64,000 bases of DNA, from contig CM040451.1 of NCBI GenBank assembly GCA_022749755.1, positions 3,114,871-3,178,870 on the forward strand. Reading direction: 5' to 3'. Made by a program: the position numbers and the translations under genes. The number at the start of each line of letters is the position of its first letter. The first letter of the stretch is position 1. Positions 1 to 10,755 of this stretch are shown one piece after another. Origin of the DNA: Azadirachta indica (Eukaryota; Streptophyta; Magnoliopsida; Sapindales; Meliaceae). The notes below the pieces were generated by a model. It did no database searches and was not told the origin of the DNA. It was given only the letters and a program-made list of their open reading frames with translations.

Positions 1-3000
1 TTTATTTTGAAAGTGCTATGAATTTGAAAAATAGTTTTTTACATACACTAAATTTTATTATTATACACAATGTAGCGATATTAATTACCAAAATATATAT
101 AGTGAATACTGGTGAATAAAAATTAATTTTAGCAAACTCATATTATGATTATGATATATGTACCTAATTTAAAAGGGTTTCTTTTAATGGTGACACATGA
201 TCGTGTCATTCATTACTTGGTACAATTTTTTAATTCGTTAATAATTTTTTTGTAGCATTTGGGTACCGGCTTTTATTTTTCCAAGAAATAAGAAATATAA
301 AAGGTTAAGAGAAAAACACATTTTTTAAAATATATTTGAAAATTTAATTCAATAGATTTCTAGATCTTAATAGAAAACTAGAAATGGAAAAAGGTCATTT
401 TTAATTTTTGTTAATTATATCTAAATTAAACTCAAAAAGCCCCTCGACATATCTCAGGTAAGTCACTTTTGACACTTACCAGTTATCTCAAATTCAAGTA
501 GAATATGACAAGGGCTTGATGTTTTGTGAGTTAGCTTTTCGTTCTCATATAAAACTTTTTTCTAAAAAAAAAAAATTAAACTCAAAGATAGTTTTTATTA
601 TTATCTCAAATACATATTTTGAACCAAAAAATTTTCATTTACAACTTTTATATCATCTTCTTAAAATTTTGAACTGTTTTTAATTCTAACGTTTATATCA
701 TCCAATTTTTAAAATTTAAAACTATTTTACTTCGACATACATTTAAAACTCTTTTACATTTTACGGTGGCATGAGGCTCCGAAAATGTAGATCGCCTGCT
801 TTCGGTTCCAATGATGCTGTCGGCACCGAGAGTTGGGCTGTTCAGCTCCTCCTCAAATGGGTATGTCTAATTCTTCATTACTGGTAAGTTAAGCCGTCAG
901 TGTTGTCGTGAGCTTCTGAAATTGTCAATACTAAAGGCTAGTTTTCCACGAGCCCCGCGTTTGACTTCTCATCTCGTGAAGAGAACACACTAAAAGCCTT
1001 CTATATCTATAAAATACTAAAATGAAATATTTATCTCGGACTTTCCTTCAATAAAATACTTCACTCAACTTCGCTCTAATTAACCTTAAGTTAATTGGAA
1101 TAAAGTTTTGGGCAGAAAAAAAATGCTCTAAGACTTTTGGATTTTGCATTAATGTGTTGTATGTTAGAAAATTTTATCAAATAAACAGCGAAAAATAATT
1201 CAGGATAATTACAAAATTTATATGAGCATAGAATTTTAATATAAAAGAGAAAAGAAAGGAATAGAAAATATCTATTGATACTTTTCAATTACTTTTACTG
1301 CAAGTTTTCCTTAACTAATAGTTTTCAAATCAATCCTCCTTCAGTTGTAAAGAGAAGGGTGGGTTTCTTTTGTAATATAATGATATTAAGAGAAAATTGA
1401 TTTTCTCTCCGTAGCATATGTCAAAAGAAAAAAATTCTAGTGTTTTCAGACATTTTGTTTCTTTAATATCACACCAATTTTAATTAAAATCAAATTGAAT
1501 TAATTAATAACTTTATTGAATTAATTAAGTGTGTATGACAACTCTTAATAGAAGTAATTTTTAAATTTTTAATTAAAACAACATAAAATATTAATTAATA
1601 ACATTTATTAATTAATTAAATTTTATAAAACAACTTCTAATAGGAGTGATATTCTAATTAATTTAAGATTAATATTTAAAAGAAATAATAAAGGGGATCA
1701 ATATATCTTTTGAATTTATCTATTTAATTTCTTAAATTAAATTATTTTGATATTAATGAAAGATATTATCCTTCAAATATCTTACTAATTAATTAGTTTT
1801 TAGTTAGTTAATTAAATCTAAATTAAAATAAGTATTCTAGAAAACTATTTTTTGACATATAAATGTCTATTGTAATAATTTTATTCATTGTATTATTTAC
1901 TATGCTGATTTAGAAGATGGTATTTGGGAACCTATGAACCTACAATTTGAAGCTCAAATAAGTTTAGATAATTAATTAAACTCTTTAATTAATTAATCCA
2001 ATTTATTTGTGCAAATATTATTTCACTAAAAATCTAAAATTAAACTTTTGAAATTATAGATATATTTTACTCAAAAAACTTTGATTAGTTCATTAATATA
2101 ATCACTATATGTAGTTCAACTCTCTATAAACAGTGTATAATTAGAGGTAGGTCAATTTTTTATTTTAGCTCTCTAATTAGATCTTTATTTTTACGTTCCA
2201 TTAATTCTACAGTGAACAGTTCATTTATAAATCATTTATAAATTGAGCGCTCAAACTATTTAGTTCCAAAATTAACAATCAAAGGAACCATCTTTCTTAC
2301 TTCTAATAAGAGGGAATAGATTCCATATCTGTAGATCATATTCCTATTTATTTATCCCATTAAATCTTCAAGATATAAAGGTTGAGTTTGCTCTTAGAAC
2401 AAATTTTAACAAATAACTCAAAAGACTCATTAGCATAAAGATAAGTTTTTGACTACTCAGTAGTAAGATTGATCTGTATATGATAATCTATCAATATTGT
2501 TTGAATTACCAGTTAGTAATAAAATTTATATGAGAATTCAAATTATTTTTGGTCCCGTTCTGCATAATCATATTATGTAAAGTATCTCCACCATATTGTC
2601 ATTACATTGATAGTTAGAATAAAATTATTATATTCTTAATATTAATGGACCATACTAGTAATAGTTAATTAAAAAAATATAACTTTAATTAATTTATTAC
2701 AGATTATTTTTAGTTTATTGTCCTTAATTTTAATCCTCTCACACATATAACACTTACATAGACTAAGATTATGCTTACATAAATAACGTAGGATTTTTCA
2801 AATATTAGTTAACATTAAATATGAGTATAATTAAGTATAAAGTAATATCAATTTTATTTATTTTAAAAAGTGTACAAATTATATACTTTTATAGCATTAT
2901 CCTTAATATTGTATTCGTATTTTGTCAAATAAAAACAAAATATTTTAAGATAAACTAAACTCGACCAATTTATAAACGTATCAAGAATTGAAACCCTAAC

Positions 3001-3540
3001 CTGACCTTGTTAATTATCGTGTCACTTGTTTATCATATTTTTTGATATATTTTAATATATATATTATAAAAATATTTATAACATTACCTACTCAAACAGT
3101 AATAAATTTTATTCTAAATAGTATTAAATATTTTTAAAATGTGAAAAATATAAAATAAATATATTAAATTTTAGATAAGTTCAGATGAAATGATTATTCA
3201 AATAATTAATCGTGACATAAATGAGTTTACGTATTAAGAGCTCTAAACTTGAACCCAAAGCAATTATTAATCGTGTCATATTGTTATGACCTATTTATTA
3301 ATTGTGTCATTTTAAGTTAAATCGAACTCACTAATTTTATGTCATGTCTGTGTAGGGTTCATAGATCATGCCAAAAATTGCCATCTCAACATATTAAGGA
3401 CTAAAATGTTAAACTTAAAAAAGTCTATTTTATATAATTTTTAAAAATACTAGCAATATAAATTTGAATAAAAATTATATGCTAAAACGCTCAAATGCTT
3501 TTAACAAAAAATTTTTTATTGGTTACAATTATATTCACTT
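1..3540. other. AT-rich non-coding DNA
   Basis: No gene is supported here. The stretch is extremely AT-rich, and from about 1,480 to 2,000 it is crowded with TTAATTAA-like runs. The short open frames are low-complexity and have no recognisable motif. Positions 2,150-2,640 have the texture of an old LTR, but I could not find paired ends. A more GC-rich patch at 765-880 is listed separately. Confidence 0.6.
767..872 (+). other. exon-like GC-rich patch, unassigned
   Basis: This is a short patch of normal coding-like composition in AT-rich DNA. Reading from an ATG at about 769 gives about 30 open codons, including SNDAVGTESWAVQLL, ending next to a GTATGT sequence that would serve as a splice donor. 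I do not recognise a family. It may be a stray exon or a captured fragment, and no partner exon was found nearby. Confidence 0.2.
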
Positions 3541-4640
3541 TAGTGTCACACAAAGCCGGATTTTGATGATCACAACATATGCCATCCAATTTAAGAAGTG
3601 AAAAGGCTAGTCAAGGTAAAATCAAAGGCTCAAGGCACAAGTTTGGTATTTTATTTTATATTGTATTTGTAAGCTTGTGTACGTAAGTATGTATGTTGAT
3701 TTTGTAAACTGAACAATCTTCAAAAATAAATGTTTTGAAAATTTGAAAAACTAGACTAAATAGCAAGTTTTTGAAACTTGAAAAGTGGACAAAAATGCAA
3801 ATGTTTGAAACTTGAAAAAAAGATTAAAATGCAAAGTTTTCAAACCTATCTAAAAACAAATTTCTTGTGTATGGTTTATGCGAATTGGTAAATTGGTTGA
3901 TCATAACTTGAAAAGTGGACAAAAATGCAAATGTTTGAAACTTGAAAAAAAGATTAAAATGCAAAGTTTTCAAACCTATCTAAAAACAAATTTCTTGTGT
4001 ATGGTTTATGCGAATTGGTAAATTGGTTGATCATTTTGTACATGTTGGTTGAAAGCTTGCTTAGGGTTTAGTGGAAAATTAGTAGACTGTTCTGTCCATC
4101 CCAGTCAACCAATATTTTGAGGCTTTCCATTTTTAAAGTCCCAAACAATTAGTTTTTGAAAAAATACAAATTTGACATTTTCTATTCGTTATTTAGCAAT
4201 CTTTGAACAAATTTGAGAAACCCTAAGCAAAAACAACAATATCAAACTTGTTCATAAGCTTTAATCTGTATTATACATATTAGAATCTACAAGAACATTC
4301 AATTTCATTATATACTCTTGTGGAGATTATTTTGTGAGTTTCTTATGCTCATGTGATTATGATTTTTTGTTGTAAAAGGTGAGAGAAGTGGGGTTTTGTA
4401 CTTGGGTGAAGTTAATTGTGGGTGTTTAAGAAGTGCAAATAGTTGTATAAGATTTTTGTGTGTCAAAACCTTGGTTGTAGTTATGAAGTCTTATGAAATG
4501 AAGACTTGTTTTCAATGAATACTTCAAGTTAATGTCGAAGGAGTGGATGTAAGCCAAATTGTTGCCGAACCACTATAAATCCTTGTGTATCTCTCTTTAT
4601 CCCTTATACTCTCATCTTTGTACAATTTTATAAAACTTTT
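3541..4640 (+). repeat. copia-like LTR remnant
   Basis: This resembles the LTRs embedded further right (24.95-26.28, 34.8-35.8, 41.5-42.9 and 47.6-48.9 kb). It shares the GATGATCACAAC start, the alternating 'AAATGCAAAGTTTTGAAACTTG' type text (shortened here), a Thr/Asn-poor non-coding body, and a late segment with GGAGTGGATGTAAGCC and ACTATAAATC near the probable transcript start. No matching second LTR or internal domain is attached, so it is a solo or truncated copy. It contains a perfect internal 130-bp tandem duplication. Confidence 0.5.
3775..4034. repeat. perfect 130-bp tandem duplication
   Basis: The segment 3,775-3,904 is repeated immediately at 3,905-4,034. Each unit begins AACTTGAAAAGTGG and ends GGTTGATCAT. 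By eye the two units are identical along their whole length, inside an LTR remnant that is otherwise diverged from its relatives. Confidence 0.92.
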
Positions 4641-4739
4641 AACTATGCCACAACAACAGTAATAAATACGATAACATCACCCAAGTAATCAAAACATAAG
4701 TTTTTAGATGCTCAAAACAAGAAATAAATTTTTTTTCGA

Positions 4740-5900
4740 TTTTATGTCCTTACATCCTAAAAATCAAACAAAATATTTTCACAATAAAGTCCCGACAAAT
4801 GATAATCTTTTGCAGTGAGGGATGCATATGGTTTTGACTCGTCAACTCTGTTAGCAATTTGCACATGTAGAAACTGTAGAGCATTTGCTCTTTCAATGTG
4901 CCTTCGCACAGTAGTGTGGCACCTTTAATACCCATCTTCCTACTGATGCTAATGGCTTGAAATTTGGCATTCTCTCATATAAAAAAATTTCCTTCTCAGA
5001 TTCAGAACATGTGGCTCGTGGCTTATTGTTGTGGGGCTCTTATTATTTGGAGAGTTTGTAATCTTCTTCATTTTTGGGACTTGAAAACAATTGTATATGG
5101 TGCGATGGCCTATTGTAAACACCTATTTATGACCCTATGCCACTTCTGTCAGGTCATGTGGTTCATTTTAATGATCTCAAGGTTTGACTCATCTCATATT
5201 TGATCTTAAACTTAGTAAAGCACCCAAGATACTTTTGGTTACTTGGCAACCTCCTACAATAGGCTAGATAAAAGTGAATATTGATGGTTTATCTAAGGGT
5301 AATCCAGGCTTGTTTACTTGCGGTGGTGTTTTTGGGATCATAGTGGTTTCTTCATTGGTGGGTTTTTAGTTATCCTCGATTATCATCATTCTTTCTATGC
5401 TAACTTTATGGTAGTCATTATTACCATTGAAGAAGCCTGGAGCCGAGGATGCCATCTTTTTTATTAAAGAATGACTCTCTTGCACTACTTGGTTGTTTAA
5501 ACTCTTTATTGTTTTCTACACCTTTGCAACTTTCTTACACACTGGTCTAATTGTTTTCTTTTACTTTTAAAAATTGTGGTCCGTATTTCACGCATTTTCT
5601 TGAGGGTAACACAGTGGCAAATTCCCATGCCAATCTTGGCCTTAGTTTTCTGCTTATTCTTCGTGGCATTCACCTACTCAAATCTGTAAGTGGTTGCTGT
5701 TGATTTCTTCAGCGGTCCCAAACTTTAGATTTGTGTTGCTTTGATTTCCTTTAGCTTGTTTGTTTTGTGCAGGCTGGTAATATGTTGTTGCTACTTTGTG
5801 TTGAAAGTGCAACCTTTACTTCTTATTATTGTTGGCTGCTAATTTGTGGCTGCTACTTGTTTCTGTTGTGCTAAAAATGCACGAAATTTCTAGTTCTTGT
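4740..5900 (+). pseudogene. LINE retrotransposon 3' end: zinc-finger and RNase H remnant
   Basis: This is a decayed 3' part of a plant LINE polyprotein. At about 4,830-4,920 the plus strand encodes, with two in-frame stops, the reverse-transcriptase zinc-binding pattern ETVEHLLFQCAFAQ. Positions 5,270-5,330 encode the start of an RNase H domain of the RVT_3 type (VNIDGLSKGNPGL, CGGVFG). Positions 5,595-5,640 hold the matching domain end (EGNTVANSHANLGL) after a frameshift. The order finger then RNase H is that of plant LINEs. Stops and frameshifts make it non-functional. The following T/G-rich 5.7-6.09 kb is probably LINE 3' UTR. Confidence 0.72.
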
Positions 5901-6093
5901 TTGTTTCCTAGATAGTGCCTATTGCTTATCTTCCTGCATATGTTGATATTGGTTGCTGCTGTTACTTACCAGTTGTTGCTTGATATAGCTTACTGCTTGT
6001 TAGCCTTTGGTTGATTGCTGCAACCTACTATTGATGTTGGCTGTTGTTATTACCTGCTTATTGCTACTTGCTGCAGAGATGAGGTGGAAATGG

Positions 6094-6550
6094 TGTTGAG
6101 GTAGGTTTTTGTGAACAGAAGTTGTGGAGGCAAACAGAAGTATTAGCTTTGTGTAAATTAACGGAAGTAAATAAAGAATGATTTTAGGAACGAAAATTGT
6201 AATTTAAACAAATAATAGATGAAAAGTAAACTACAGAGCTGCTGTATCTGTGAAAAGTGCTTTGTTTTTATTAATAAAGGCGCTGATTTTCTTACATACT
6301 AGGCTTGTAGTACACCTATATATTTATACTAGTTGCTGGAGAATTTTGGAGGTAAAATACAACTAATACAACTTGTATTTTTTGACATAAAATAAGAAAG
6401 ATATTTTTATTTTTCAACAATTATAGCTACCTTTGAAATATGAAAATTCAATGTTCAATATTTCAAAGATTGTGGCTGATGCTTTTATTCTTCAAAGATT
6501 GCAAGCTGAAATTATTGCATTGCAAGAAGATTGCAAATTAACCTTCAACA
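6094..6550 (-). repeat. copia 3' LTR (minus strand)
   Basis: Read on the minus strand, a purine tract AAGAGGGAG at 6,551-6,559 is followed at once by TGTTGAAGG, the LTR start. The plausible other end is TCAACA at 6,094, giving short inverted ends TGTTGA/TCAACA and a length of about 457 bp. A TATAAATATA promoter-like box and AATAAA signals lie inside in the same direction. The flank beyond 6,094 is LINE-derived DNA. The partner 5' LTR is missing because the element is truncated near 9,725. Confidence 0.7.
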
Positions 6551-6780
6551 CTCCCTCTTAATTTGTAATCTTCAGTTGTTTTTTTGAATTGTTCAAGCTT
6601 CTGAAAATAAGTTGCCTTAGTGAGTGCATCAGCCAGTTGCTCATTAGTGCTTAAGAACTCCAAGCTAATCTCTTTCTTGTAAATTCTTAGTTGAAATGAT
6701 GTCGTAACTCAATATGCTTTAACCTTGCATGCAAAACTAGATTTTCATCTATGGTAGATATATTAACACAATAACCAACG
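6551..6780 (-). pseudogene. copia pol C-terminal end (RNase H tail), part 2
   Basis: This is the minus-strand tail of the Ty1-copia polyprotein, separated from the rest at 8,701-9,725 by the nested Gypsy element. Recognisable pieces are ARLKHIELRHHF, the copia RNase H end pattern (usually KHIDIRYHF), and sequence resembling the QLADALTKA motif near the terminus. Several in-frame stops are present. The polypurine tract and LTR follow directly, as in a normal copia 3' end. Confidence 0.75.
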
Positions 6781-7165
6781 TGACGTAGGGCAATTTTAGA
6801 ATTTAATTAGTTTAGGAAATCTTTTATTCTTATCAAATTAATTTGTTATTTAATTCTTAATTTTCTTATTTAAATAGGAGTTCTTTTCCTTATTTGAGTT
6901 GAATTGTAATGTTGGGTTTTTTTTACTATATATAGAGAACTTATGTTATTATTTTGGAACAATTTTTTAATTAATAAAATATTTCCCTTTGATTTTGTCT
7001 CTTGTGGGATTGTTATCTTGACACTCGTATTTCGAGTCGTTAGGGTTAAAACGACATTTAATCCCGTCCGTTAGAACGTTTATCTAACTCACTGCGTCAA
7101 AGAACCGAACGAGATTCGGCGTTCGACAAGGTGTTTTTATCCCACCCGCTATCCCGCCTGCATCA
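6781..7165 (+). repeat. 5' LTR of nested Gypsy element
   Basis: The LTR starts TGACGTAGGG and ends CCTGCATCA, about 385 bp. It matches the 3' LTR at 8,328-8,700 along its length, with scattered substitutions and a short deletion in the latter. A TATATATAG box at about 6,932 could be the promoter. Shared landmarks include AAAGAACCGAACGAGATTCG near the end. Confidence 0.88.
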
Positions 7166-7167
7166 GT

Positions 7168-7180
7168 TGGTATAAGAGCC
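7168..7180 (+). other. primer-binding site, initiator-Met tRNA type
   Basis: TGGTATAAGAGCC lies two bases after the 5' LTR. It matches the common plant retrotransposon site TGGTATCAGAGCC, complementary to the 3' end of initiator tRNA-Met, with one mismatch. Confidence 0.8.
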
Positions 7181-7281
7181 TACCTCTGTACTAGAAAGAG
7201 CTTTCTTGAACCATTAAACACAACCACACTCATAAATACATCTTTTTAACCCAAAAAAATTCAAAAAAAAAAATTAAAATC

Positions 7282-8200
7282 ATGGTCTACCATGTTAGGC
7301 ATGATGCATTGTTGTCTGACGAAAAATGCAGTCCTAAATTATTTTTATTTTGGTTGGAAGATGTTGAAAAATTCTTTGAAGTTGAGAGGATACCTAAAGA
7401 AAAAATGAGTACAATTTGTTACTTGTTTTCTGTTAAAAGGGAGTGCATCATATTGGTGGAATATGTTACAAAGGTCACGACTTGCAAGTCAAGAAAACAA
7501 AGTTTAATCATGGGATCAGATGAAGCGATTGATGAGATCACAGTTCATTCCTCTTGATTATTGTTTGACACATTAAGGTATGAGATCTATTCATTCTTAT
7601 GCTATAGAGTTTGAAGATTTTTATGAACATTCATTTTTTTCTGAGAGTGAAGAGCTTTTAGTTGAGAGATTTTTAAAAGGGCTTAATGCCGATATAAGAA
7701 ATCGAATGCCGTCATATATTATTCATACACTACTATATGTCATTTTCTTAGCTAAAGAAATCGAAAGGCAACTAAAACTTGACTTTGATAGACTTATTAG
7801 AGATGTTGTTGACAATGTACCTTATAAGATATCTAATAACATAGTTAAAGTTGACCATAAAATAGTGTCTGAATATGAACTTCAAAAGAAAATTGAAGAC
7901 GTACCAGAAATTGTACAAGAAGAGGTTTTATGTGATCTTAATTTAAAAATTGAGCATGCACAAGAAATTCAAGTCGAAGATCCGCCTATTATTGACATGG
8001 TTCTACCTATTCATATCGAAGATATAAAGGTTATCCTTGAAGAAGATTTGGCCACAATGACAAATTTAATTGGTGAGTACATTGAGCAAGACTTGGGAAA
8101 AGTTATGAGAAATTTGAAAGTAGTTTATTATTACAAGTACATATTTTTTCAAGGAGCCACATACAAGTGCAAGAAAAAGATAAAATTTGAGTATTTCTGA
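7282..8200 (+). pseudogene. Gypsy gag polyprotein, frameshifted
   Basis: This is the capsid-type protein of a Ty3-gypsy element. The first open segment (7,282-7,557) has the Retrotrans_gag start pattern FWLEDVEKFFEVERIP. The family pattern then continues in another frame (about 7,510-7,575) as WDQMKRLMRSQFIPLDY before a TAA. The second open segment (7,580-8,200) continues with RSIHSYAIEFEDF and ERFLKGLNADIR. A frameshift and a stop therefore split one gag. The acidic tail after residue 75 of the second part is lineage-specific. No zinc knuckle, protease or polymerase motif follows before the 3' LTR. Confidence 0.82.
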
Positions 8201-8311
8201 GTTTCAAAGAAACTTATTGAGAAGAGCCACTATTTTAAATTAAAAGAAAATTTAATGTTGAACTACAAATTTCATCCGCCAGACAAAAAAAAACTCAAGG
8301 ACGAGTTTTTT

Positions 8312-8700
8312 AAAGAGAAGGGGAATCTGATGTAGGACAATTTTAGAATTTAATTACTTTAGGAAGTCTTTTATTCTTACCAATTTAATTTGTTATTTAA
8401 TTCTTAATTTTCTTATTTAAATAGGAGTTCTTTTCCTTATTTGAATTGAATTGTATTGTTGGGTTTTTTTTACTATATATAGAGAACCTATGTTATTATT
8501 TTGGAACAATAAAATATTCCCTTTTGATTTTGTCCGTTATGAGATTGTTATCTTGACACTCATGTTTCGAGTCGTTAAGGTTAAAATGACATCTATTCCC
8601 GTCTGTTAGAACATTTATTCAACTCACTGCGTCAAAGAACCGAACGAGATTCGGCGTTCGATAAGGTGTTTTTATCCCACCCACTATCTCACTTGCGTCA
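8312..8700 (+). repeat. polypurine tract and 3' LTR of nested Gypsy element
   Basis: A purine-rich tract (AAAGAGAAGGGGAATC, 8,312-8,327) directly precedes TGATGTAGGACAA, the start of the 3' LTR. The LTR ends at GCGTCA (8,700). It is about 12 bp shorter than the 5' LTR, mainly from a deletion before AATAAAATATT. Confidence 0.87.
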
Positions 8701-9725
8701 CAACAGTTGACTCCAATTATTTACTGCAAATCCAATAAAATTCTCCGTAGTCATATCGCTTCACAAGCCGTATCTGTACTCGATAAATATTTTGCTTCTG
8801 CTAAAGATAAAGAAATGGTTCTTTGCTTCGGTGAACTCTAGGAAGTCATACTTGAACCTAAGTAGAAAATATATCTAGAAACGCTTTTTCGGTCATCAAT
8901 CAAACTAGCCCAATCACTATACGTGCAACCGACATGCTGGTTGTTTTCTTTCTTCATGTACTTGATCCTAAGGTTCTTTGTTCTTTGTAAGTAGCATAGA
9001 ATTCTTTTTACTACTGCAAAATGAATCTTGCTTGGCTTGTTCATGAACTTAGAAGTATAGCTCACAGAGTGCACAATATCGGGTCTAATGTTTGCGAGAT
9101 AAATCAAAGGGACCCAACAAAACTCCTGTAAGCTTTAGCATCTGCACTTTCTTCACTATCATTCAGCTCTAATTTTTCATTTAAAGCCATAGGAGTTGCC
9201 ATGGGCTTGCAATTTGACGTGTGAAATCTTTTCAGTAAATCATTAACATATTTTTGTTGAGAAATAAAAATTTCTCCTTTTGATTGCTTCACTTGGATTC
9301 CAAGAAAATATTTCATCAAACCCAAATTAATCATCTCAAATTCTTTCATTATGGTCTTCTTGAATTCAATAATCATATCATCACTAGTGCTTGCATAAAT
9401 TAGATTATCAACATAGAGGCAAACAATGAAGAAATCTTTCACACCTCTTTTCTCACATAAGGTGATGATTCATTTTGGCTCCTCACAAGATCATTTTAAC
9501 TAAAATATCTATCTGTTTTGCTGTTCCATGCTCCAATCGCTTGTTTAAGGCTGCAAAGCACTTTTCGAAGTCAATAGACCTTGTCTTCCTTTCCTTTTCT
9601 CTTATAGCTTTCAGGTCGCTCAACATACACTTTTCTTCCAAGTCACCATTGAAAAAGTTTGAATTAACATCCGATTGAAATATTTGTAACTTCAATTGGG
9701 CTACTATTGTAAGAAAAAGTTGCAT
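8701..9725 (-). pseudogene. copia pol: reverse transcriptase and RNase H, part 1
   Basis: This is the minus-strand Ty1-copia polyprotein, read from 9,725 downward. The first piece has the RVT_2 start (AQLKLQIFQSDVNSNF, NGDLEE). At 9,104-9,442 follows the palm region with CLYVDNLIYAS, where the catalytic YVDD is changed to YVDN, then MKYFLGIQVKQSKGEIFISQ. At 8,838-9,107 comes the linker with PDIVHSVSYTSKFMNKP. Positions 8,701-8,837 hold the RNase H part resembling SLAEAKYLSS and ending LRRILLDL. Frameshifts separate the pieces. The 5' half (gag, integrase, 5' LTR) is missing beyond 9,725. Confidence 0.88.
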
Positions 9726-10755
9726 GGTTTTCAGTCACATGTATTTTTATATACTACAAAATAATTTCTTTTATTCAAAAATATTATTATATTACTTTTA
9801 GTGAATAGAACCGGATTCTGTGGGATTATACTTGATTTTAGTATATTAGTATTACAAATTCACATTCCAATCCAATTTGAGTAGATTTTAGATTTTTTAA
9901 TCTACTTATCTGTCAAATTCACTCAAAAGTAAATTAGATCGGATAGTCGAATTGGATTGGATTTGAGCACCCCTACCTACTGTCATAAATTTGCCATTAA
10001 TTTTGTTAAATATTTTTTAGTTATTTGACACATTTATCCTTTAAGAAATTCAACTCCAAATGTTTGCTAAATCATCCTAACCCAATTTATTTGATTAAAA
10101 AGAAGAAAACATATGAAGGCTTAAAATCTTGAATCTATTGTGCTAGAGTTCAAGTTTTATCGATTGAGCTACACTAATTTATTTTTAGATAATATGTAAG
10201 CTATATTATTTCTTCTATGCAAATATTAGAGGAATGATTTAACAAGTATTAGTTACAAGAGAATCTGAACAATAATAAAGAAAAATGTCTAATTAATAAC
10301 AAATTCAAATAAAAAAGCTTTGCTTCTGATTTATGCAAAAAAACTCAATATGAAAATAAAAGATAGAAAGATAATTATTCTCTCTCTAAGAGTTCAACTC
10401 TTTTTAATTTCTTATTTATGAAAATAATTATTAAAGAACATATTTTTAAGATTAATGTAAAAAATTACAAAGAAATATGTTCATAATTAATTGTTTACCT
10501 AAAATTATAAAACATCATGTTATATATTGAGTTTGTACAAGAAAAATATAATAAGACAAAGTAAAAAGAATAAATTGTTAATGAGGTCATTTTGTTTTTA
10601 CGATTGTTTAGAGATTCAACTTATATCTAATTAGAAATTTCTCCTTGAGAGTTTTGATGGAAAACTTTATAGTGCATTTATAATTTCGTATGATAGATTA
10701 CTTTCCTAATATAATATATGTTTATCCTAATTAAACTCTGTATGCATATTCGAAG
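9726..10755. other. AT-rich intergenic DNA with a possible MITE end
   Basis: No gene is seen. Positions 9,860-9,980 contain CCAATCCAATTTGAG and, 80 bp on, GGATTGGATTTGAGCACCCC, a wording common at ends of small non-autonomous DNA transposons in dicots. A clean pair of inverted ends was not found. The remainder is AT-rich and probably includes the promoter of the ankyrin gene that follows. Confidence 0.4.

Larger units (their letters stand above)
6781..8700 (+). mobile_element. nested gag-only Ty3-gypsy element, complete ends
   Basis: This is a 1.92-kb element with two LTRs, a primer-binding site, a gag remnant, a polypurine tract and no pol. It sits inside the RNase H region of a minus-strand copia element. 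The flanking five bases are CAACG on the left (6,776-6,780) and CAACA on the right (8,701-8,705), a target duplication with one mismatch. Without integrase or reverse transcriptase it must have moved with enzymes supplied by a relative, or lost pol by internal deletion. The LTRs have diverged visibly, so the insertion is not recent. Confidence 0.85.

Noticed and set aside
1480..2000. TTAATTAA-rich stretch considered as a regular satellite or origin
   Set aside because: The spacing is irregular and no repeated unit could be defined.
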